Assembly: GCA_023393525.1 (NCBI GenBank)
Contig: JAEWKZ010000123.1
Coordinates: 1 to 58,192, forward strand
Origin: Pseudomonadota bacterium
Lineage (GTDB): Bacteria; Desulfobacterota; Desulfovibrionia; Desulfovibrionales; Desulfomicrobiaceae
Length of the DNA: 58,192 nucleotides
Direction: 5' to 3'
The notes beneath the pieces are model-generated. The model did not search any database and was not told the origin of the DNA. It worked only from the letters and a program-made list of their open reading frames with translations. The position numbers and the translations under genes are program-made. Positions 53,697 through 58,192 of the stretch are shown one piece after another. The first letter of the stretch is position 1. Each line of letters opens with the position of its first letter.

Positions 53697-54524
53697 ATGA
53701 AAGCGATCAGTTGCAGGATGGAACCCAAAAAATTTGGAAATTACAAAGGACGCAAAGGTCACGACCTGCGTGAGAAGGGGCGCGTACCCAGCTACGTTGA
53801 CGCGGATAAATGCTCCCAAAATTCCATTATCATGCCTACGCCGACTTCAAATCAGGCGTTGCAAATGATGAACGAGGCCAAGAAAGCGGCTGGGGCGCGT
53901 CAGAAGTTTAATAAAGATCGTAACGCGCTAATATATGATGGAATTTTGTCTTTTAGTATTGAGGCGAGGGATACTGTGCACAGATTGTCTAGGGATGAAC
54001 AAGACCGGCGTGCCCTGCAGTCTGCCCAAGATGTTTGCAATTTGCATGGTGGAAAATTGGTCGGACTTGTTGTGCATCGCGACGAAACAACACTTCATAT
54101 TCATTTTCAGATGCTGGCAGTTGGGAGTAACGGAAATCTGCTCAGGATAAGCCGAGAAGAATGCAAGCGGCGCCAAGACGTCGCAGCGCAAGCATGGTCA
54201 GACCTGGGGATTTCACGTGGAAAAGAAAAGGCTTTGAGAATTGCTGAAGGCGATAGCTTCTCCAAAATAATTCATCGGACAGTCCGTGAATTGCACGAGG
54301 ACTTGCCTCGTGAGCTGGCAGAGCTGCAAGCAGAGAACGAGAGGCTTCGGGAGGCGAATCTCCAGCTCTCGGCTGAATTATCCAAACTGAATGAAGAGTA
54401 TCAGGCAATGCTAAAACAACTTGGAATTGCCAAAGAGGTTTTGCAGTCAGAGCAGGGATTGGCGGACGATACGGCGACTCCTCTATGTGAAAATGGAGTG
54501 GGGGATAGGGGGCCCAAGCTGTGA
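53697..54524 (+). CDS. MobV/Pre family relaxase
   Basis: A 275-aa plasmid mobilisation protein. The N-terminal KGHDLREKGRVPSYVDADKCSQNSII corresponds to the family's HxxR/ID-S motif I, and HRDETTLHIHFQ (His127, 134, 136) is the three-histidine metal motif. The C-terminal ~70 residues form a Leu/Glu-rich coiled coil. GGAGG is 9 bp before the ATG. It would nick and transfer the element with a helper conjugative system, as no mating-pair genes are visible. Confidence 0.88.
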   Translation: MKAISCRMEPKKFGNYKGRKGHDLREKGRVPSYVDADKCSQNSIIMPTPTSNQALQMMNEAKKAAGARQKFNKDRNALIYDGILSFSIEARDTVHRLSRDEQDRRALQSAQDVCNLHGGKLVGLVVHRDETTLHIHFQMLAVGSNGNLLRISREECKRRQDVAAQAWSDLGISRGKEKALRIAEGDSFSKIIHRTVRELHEDLPRELAELQAENERLREANLQLSAELSKLNEEYQAMLKQLGIAKEVLQSEQGLADDTATPLCENGVGDRGPKL

Positions 54525-54531
54525 AATTGGC

Positions 54532-54564
54532 CGCTCCGAGGCGGAAGCACCTGTCCTCGGAGCG
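54532..54564. terminator. 10-bp perfect hairpin after the relaxase gene
   Basis: CGCTCCGAGG (54532-54541) and CCTCGGAGCG (54555-54564) with a 13-base loop. No T-run follows, so it may be a weak terminator or processing site between the relaxase and cargo genes. Confidence 0.5.
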
Positions 54565-54611
54565 CCTTGCATTGCCTGCATGTTTCGGCTGCATCTCAAA
54601 AGGAGTTTGTC

Positions 54612-55355
54612 ATGATGGGGTTGGAGGAGCAGAGATGTCGCTTGTATGTTCTGGGCGACATCCACGCCGATTTTGGGGCGTTTAACCAGTTTATCAATAA
54701 AAAACAGCCGTATATAATCCTGCAGTGCGGAGATTTCGGCTGGTGGCCACACAGACACGGGACCGAAAAAATTACTCGAAATCGGCGGTTTGACCAATAC
54801 GCGGTCAAGCCTAGTGGAACAAAGATTTTCTGGTGCGATGGGAATCACGAAAACCATACCGACCTGCAAGAGCGCATAAAGGCGGCCCCGGGGCAGCCCC
54901 TGGAAATTCCGGTTCCCGGCTGTTTCTACATGCCCCGCGGATCTGTGCTGACCCTGCCAGATGGCAGGAACGTCCTCTTCTTCGGGGGAGCCATGTCCAC
55001 CGACAAGGAGGGCCGCGTTGAGGGCGATGACTGGTGGGCTGGGGAAGTGCCTACAAAGACGGACCTGGAGCACGCCCGGGCACAAGTCCTGGCCCACGGA
55101 GGGCGGATCGACATGGTGATCTCGCACACGGGGCCTTTGGCCTTCTTGCAGCAACTCCCGAAGAACAAGATTGACCATGACCGACTTATGGATCCCACAG
55201 TGGCGCTTTTGGACATAATTTTGGGCGAGTTTCACCCGAAGCAGTGGTTCTTTGGACATTTCCACTTACACGCAAAGGGAGTGGATCATGGCTGCGCCTG
55301 GCAGTGCCTGTCCGGCGAAGGCCTTGGGGGCAAGTGGTGGGTGGAAGTGGGATGA
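54612..55355 (+). CDS. Metallophosphoesterase (calcineurin-like), first of three
   Basis: A 247-aa cytosolic two-metal phosphoesterase. Motifs in order: GDIHADF (about 15-21), CGDFGWW (about 39-45), CDGNHENH, ISHTGP and GHFHLH. AGGAG is 8 bp before the ATG at 54612. It is similar in fold but not closely related to the two tandem enzymes further right. Substrate unknown (nucleic acid, nucleotide and protein phosphate are all possible in this family). Confidence 0.88.
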   Translation: MMGLEEQRCRLYVLGDIHADFGAFNQFINKKQPYIILQCGDFGWWPHRHGTEKITRNRRFDQYAVKPSGTKIFWCDGNHENHTDLQERIKAAPGQPLEIPVPGCFYMPRGSVLTLPDGRNVLFFGGAMSTDKEGRVEGDDWWAGEVPTKTDLEHARAQVLAHGGRIDMVISHTGPLAFLQQLPKNKIDHDRLMDPTVALLDIILGEFHPKQWFFGHFHLHAKGVDHGCAWQCLSGEGLGGKWWVEVG

Positions 55356-55394
55356 AGTACGTTAGCGTCAGATTTTGACGTTACTGTACTTCTT

Positions 55395-55474
55395 GGCGAC
55401 GGTGAAAGGCGGCTCATAGTACGGTAGTCCAATTTTTTTAGACTTTGGTACTATGAGGCGACGGTGAAAGGCGG
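55395..55474. promoter_or_regulatory. Direct and inverted repeats upstream of the AbiEi-like gene
   Basis: GGCGACGGTGAAAGGCGG occurs twice, at 55395-55412 and 55457-55474. Between them CTCATAGTAC (55413-55422) and GTACTATGAG (55448-55457) form a perfect 10-bp inverted repeat. AbiEi proteins bind inverted repeats in their own promoter, and this palindrome is in the right place. Confidence 0.72.
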
Positions 55475-55492
55475 GCTGCGGAGGTTCTTATT

Positions 55493-56302
55493 GTGAAAAA
55501 AGAAAGCGTCATCGAGATTGTGAGGCAGATGGTCGAGCAGATACCGGTTGCTCAGAGCTTCGGCTTCGCTGATTTCGGGGATCTGGCCACGACCAGGCGC
55601 AGGGCGCTCTCGCGGGCACTGCGACAGATGGTCAAGGACAAGGAGATCCGGCGGGCATACCCGGGCCGGTTCTACCGGCCAAGGGCATCGGACCGTTTCG
55701 GCCCTATGGAGCTTTTTGGCCGTGAACTGCTGCGCGAGGCCCTGGATGTGGGCTATCCTGCCGGCTCATGGGCGCATAACGACCTCGGACTTTCTACACA
55801 AGTCCCGATGGTCTTGACTATTGCGACGCCTAGTTGGACTCATGAGAGGCGTTTTGGATACCAGAAAGTGCGCTATATACGATCTACAGTTAAAGAAATC
55901 CCGAAGGTGCATGCGGCAAGGCTAGCACTTATGATTCTTGATGCACTCAAAGAAATACGTCACGTCAGTGATTCGTCACCGAATCACGTTGTGAACCAAC
56001 TTTTTTTACTCTTCAAACAGCACGTGACGATCGAGCATCTTGGTTATCTTTTGAAATATGGACTGCAATATCCTCCGCAGGTACGGGCTTTGCTTGGTGC
56101 GATATTTGAAATTGAGAAGCATCTGCACTTGAGTGAAATGCTTCGCAAAACATTGAATCCGAGGACTGAATACTTTGTTGGCGTTGATAAGGCTTTGCCA
56201 AACTTTAAAAAATGGAAATTGGTTGGACCTGGGCGGACTTATAGAGCGTGGGAACGGCGGTGGAAGAAAAGAAGAAATGAAGCACAGAAATTTGAACCAT
56301 GA
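55493..56302 (+). CDS. AbiEi/DUF6088-like protein (type IV antitoxin-type regulator)
   Basis: A 269-aa protein. The first ~65 residues form a winged helix (ESVIEIVRQMVEQIPVAQSFGFADFGDLA...ALSRALRQMVKDKEIRRAYPGRFYRP), and the remainder resembles the AbiEi C-terminal region (SWAHNDLGLSTQVPMVLTIATP, RFGYQKVRYIRS). GGAGG is 8 bp before the GTG start. In known systems the next gene is the AbiEii nucleotidyltransferase toxin; here a short unrelated gene follows. It overlaps that gene by 26 bp. Confidence 0.75.
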   Translation: MKKESVIEIVRQMVEQIPVAQSFGFADFGDLATTRRRALSRALRQMVKDKEIRRAYPGRFYRPRASDRFGPMELFGRELLREALDVGYPAGSWAHNDLGLSTQVPMVLTIATPSWTHERRFGYQKVRYIRSTVKEIPKVHAARLALMILDALKEIRHVSDSSPNHVVNQLFLLFKQHVTIEHLGYLLKYGLQYPPQVRALLGAIFEIEKHLHLSEMLRKTLNPRTEYFVGVDKALPNFKKWKLVGPGRTYRAWERRWKKRRNEAQKFEP

Positions 56303-56546
56303 ACTGTGGACCCCGGCAGCCATTGATTCCTGCATCACCCGGGGACGACAGGAAGATTGGAACGAGCTGCGCAGGGCCGCCCTCGATGATGCTGAAATCA
56401 TGGAGGACCTGCGCAAAGTCGCGGGCTATGAAAAGAACCTTGAGAGCCCCTTTGACGACTTGTGCTACCGGGAATGGTGGAGGTGGGTGCAGGATTCCGG
56501 GCGGGAGACCTGGGGACCAAATCTGAAAAACTGCGGGGGCGTATGA
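56277..56546 (+). CDS. Small protein linked to the AbiEi-like gene (unknown function)
   Basis: An 89-aa acidic, tryptophan-rich protein beginning MKHRNLNHELWTP, with AAIDSCITRGRQEDWNELRRAALDD and DLCYREWWRWV. It starts inside the end of the AbiEi-like gene and its stop overlaps the next start, so all are translationally coupled. No family recognised; similar small proteins occur next to toxin-antitoxin-type genes in other genomes (recollection, not checked). Confidence 0.65.
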   Translation: MKHRNLNHELWTPAAIDSCITRGRQEDWNELRRAALDDAEIMEDLRKVAGYEKNLESPFDDLCYREWWRWVQDSGRETWGPNLKNCGGV

Positions 56547-57226
56547 TTCTGTTTGCGGGCGACTGTCACGGGGATTTTGTGCCCATCATCGAGGAGGCCA
56601 GCAAGGCCTCAGCTGTCATTTTGCTGGGCGACCAGGAACCATTGAACGACCTGACAGTGGAACTAGGGCTTGGCTTGGCCCCGAAGGCATGGTGGATCTA
56701 TGGCAACCATGACAGTGACTACCAGTGTTATTTCGATAATCACGCGCCAATGGCTGACCGCAACCTGCACTGCCGCGTAGTGGAAGTCGAGGGCGTGCGC
56801 ATCGCAGGCCTTGGCGGCGTGTTTCGCGCAAAAAAATTCGAAATAGATCAAACGACGAGGCTGCACGAAGTAGATTTAAATTGCCCACAAGACGCCAGAG
56901 AGGCGTGGATTAAGCTTCGGCGCGGCGGAAGGTCATACCCTGCGGACTTCACTTCCATCTTTCCTGACGATCTGACAGCCTTGCTGCAGCTCAAGGGGCA
57001 AGTGGACGTGCTGGTCACGCACGAGGCCCCCGAGTCTCACGCGCTCGGTTTCCCACTCCTCGGCGACATTGCCCGCGCCATGGGCGTCAAGATGCTCATT
57101 CATGGGCACCACCACGAACGCTATAGCGCCACAATCGCAGGCGGAATCCGCGTCGAGGGCATCGGAATGGCGAGAACCGCTGAAGGTTTCTTCTGGCTGG
57201 GCCAAGGCCTGGGAGAGCGGGTATGA
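56543..57226 (+). CDS. Metallophosphoesterase, tandem copy A
   Basis: A 227-aa calcineurin-like phosphoesterase. Motifs: GDCHGDF (about 6-12), LLGDQEPL, YGNHDSD, VTHEAPESH and HGHHHERY. It is overlapped at both ends by its neighbours (4 bp or less). It is a clear paralogue of the next gene: the same motif wording and order, including MADRNLHCRVVE and RIAGLGG. Confidence 0.87.
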   Translation: MILFAGDCHGDFVPIIEEASKASAVILLGDQEPLNDLTVELGLGLAPKAWWIYGNHDSDYQCYFDNHAPMADRNLHCRVVEVEGVRIAGLGGVFRAKKFEIDQTTRLHEVDLNCPQDAREAWIKLRRGGRSYPADFTSIFPDDLTALLQLKGQVDVLVTHEAPESHALGFPLLGDIARAMGVKMLIHGHHHERYSATIAGGIRVEGIGMARTAEGFFWLGQGLGERV

Positions 57227-58086
57227 TACTCTTCGTCGGAGATTGTCATGGCGACTTTGAGCCCATGCTGGAAGCCTCGGCCGAAGCTACGGCTGTTATC
57301 CTGCTGGGCGACCAGGAACCCCTCGACGATCTGGCGTCCATCCTCGGCCCTGAGATCGCGGCAAAGACGTGGTGGATATTCGGCAACCATGACAGTGACG
57401 ATCCCGAATACATCAAGCACCACTCGTCTATGGCCGACAGCAACCTGCACTGCCGCGTGGTTGAAATCGATGGCCTGCGCATCGCCGGGCTCGGCGGCAC
57501 CTTTCGGTCCAACGTCTTGGGCGTAGATCGCCAGACGACTTTGAGCGACCTGCCCCACGTCCGCCCCCAGGACACTCGCCAAAGCCTGGCACTGATCCGC
57601 AAGGACAAGAAGCTCGCCCCGCAGGATCACACGACCATCTTCCCGGAAGACCTGAACGTTATGTCCCGCCTTGCCAGCAAGACCCGCGTCGACGTCCTCG
57701 TGACCCACGAGGCTCCAGAGTCCCACAAACTCGGCTACCGGATCATGGGTGACGTGGCCCGCGCCCTCAAAGCCAGAATTCAAATTCACGGCCATCACCA
57801 CGAGCGCTATGACGCCATGATTGATGGAGGCGTCCGGGTTGCCGGGGTGGGGATGTCGGGCATGCTGATCGAATGGCTTCAGCCAAGAGATGGGCTCTTC
57901 TGGCTTTCGCCCTTTCCTGGCGGAAACATGCTTGCAATGGGATACGACCAGAAAAGAAAGATGTATCGAGGCGAGTTCGTCGGCCTGGACGGGTGCAAAA
58001 GTTTTGCGGCCCCCGCCCTGAACGCCTTGCAGGAAGAAGGCGCCCTGATTCTTGATACCTTCCTGAAAAGCAGGAAAGCACGATAA
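57223..58086 (+). CDS. Metallophosphoesterase, tandem copy B with C-terminal extension
   Basis: A 287-aa calcineurin-like phosphoesterase paralogous to copy A (GDCHGDF, LLGDQEPL, FGNHDSD, VTHEAPESH, HGHHHERY). About 55 extra residues follow the catalytic domain (YDQKRKMYRGEFVGLDG, then an alanine- and leucine-rich helix). The ATG overlaps the copy A stop (ATGA). The extension suggests a different partner or oligomeric state from copy A. Confidence 0.87.
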   Translation: MILFVGDCHGDFEPMLEASAEATAVILLGDQEPLDDLASILGPEIAAKTWWIFGNHDSDDPEYIKHHSSMADSNLHCRVVEIDGLRIAGLGGTFRSNVLGVDRQTTLSDLPHVRPQDTRQSLALIRKDKKLAPQDHTTIFPEDLNVMSRLASKTRVDVLVTHEAPESHKLGYRIMGDVARALKARIQIHGHHHERYDAMIDGGVRVAGVGMSGMLIEWLQPRDGLFWLSPFPGGNMLAMGYDQKRKMYRGEFVGLDGCKSFAAPALNALQEEGALILDTFLKSRKAR

Positions 58087-58099
58087 AAGGAGAATTACC

Positions 58100-58192
58100 A
58101 TGCCCGTTGATTATCACGATCTGGCCCGCAAAGGGCTTCTGGCACCGGACTTCGATCAATGGGGATTGAGGCACCCCTACGATTCGAGCGTG
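58100..58192 (+). CDS. Truncated CDS at the window edge (N-terminus only)
   Basis: ATG at 58100 preceded by AAAAGGAG, 13 bp after the previous gene. Only the first 31 residues (MPVDYHDLARKGLL and following) lie in the window; no family can be assigned. It belongs to the same operon as the metallophosphoesterases. Confidence 0.7.
   Translation, partial: MPVDYHDLARKGLLAPDFDQWGLRHPYDSSV

Larger units (their letters stand above)
43804..58192 (+). mobile_element. Integrative mobilizable element, left part (right end outside window)
   Basis: Begins at the truncated tRNA-Leu and continues past the window edge. It carries a tyrosine integrase next to the junction, a PrimPol-type replication operon with iteron-like repeats, a serine resolvase and a MobV relaxase, but no conjugation (type IV secretion) genes are visible. 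All recognised genes point the same way. Cargo includes XRE-ImmA/PIN, Fic, an AbiEi-like protein and three metallophosphoesterases. Boundary at the left is well supported; length is unknown. Confidence 0.82.

Overview
The window looks like chromosome from a GC-rich sulfate-reducer-type deltaproteobacterium (Desulfobacterota, probably Desulfovibrionales). This is inferred from the combination of a division/cell-wall cluster that ends in ftsZ and a radical SAM gene, a meso-DAP-type MurE, a Hyf/Ech-like membrane complex, and Pal/LdtD-type envelope genes. No taxonomic marker such as 16S is present.

Region 1 (9-11789): groEL with a strong terminator, a hairpin intergenic repeat, then a tightly overlapped eight-gene minus-strand operon. 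The operon encodes a complex-I/group-4-hydrogenase-like membrane complex. Its 'large subunit' lacks the NiFe-binding cysteines, it carries two HyfB-type antiporter subunits, and a helix-turn-helix/PTS-EIIA protein sits between them.

Region 2 (12287-29881): the dcw cluster mraZ-rsmH-ftsL-ftsI-murE-murF-mraY-murD-ftsW-murG-murC-ftsQ-ftsA-ftsZ plus a radical SAM gene. It is preceded by GTGG boxes spaced exactly 10 bp (a MraZ operator). murB and ddl are missing from their usual places.

Region 3 (29861-42225): a periplasmic-propeller diguanylate cyclase divergent from a TonB-dependent receptor; an amino-acid ABC cassette (two permeases and a binding protein, no ATPase) with a UspA protein; pal; an L,D-transpeptidase coupled to a YcbK-type peptidase; and a small hypothetical.

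Region 4 (42429-58192): an AAA/DUF4143 ATPase, then the 3' half of a tRNA-Leu(UAA) gene with its terminator. This marks the left attachment site of an integrated element that runs off the right end of the window. All of its recognised genes are on the plus strand: tyrosine integrase, a 12-bp minisatellite, XRE-ImmA/IrrE plus PIN (toxin-antitoxin-like), Fic, a PrimPol-helicase replication operon with its own promoter/operator, iteron-like repeats (partly inside the replication gene) next to an AT-rich stretch, a serine resolvase, a MobV relaxase, and a cargo module. The cargo is one metallophosphoesterase, an AbiEi/DUF6088-type regulator, a small protein, and two tandem paralogous metallophosphoesterases, followed by a truncated gene at the window edge. 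The element is best read as an integrative mobilizable element with a plasmid-like replicon. Its cargo resembles a defence or toxin-antitoxin module that lacks the usual AbiEii nucleotidyltransferase.
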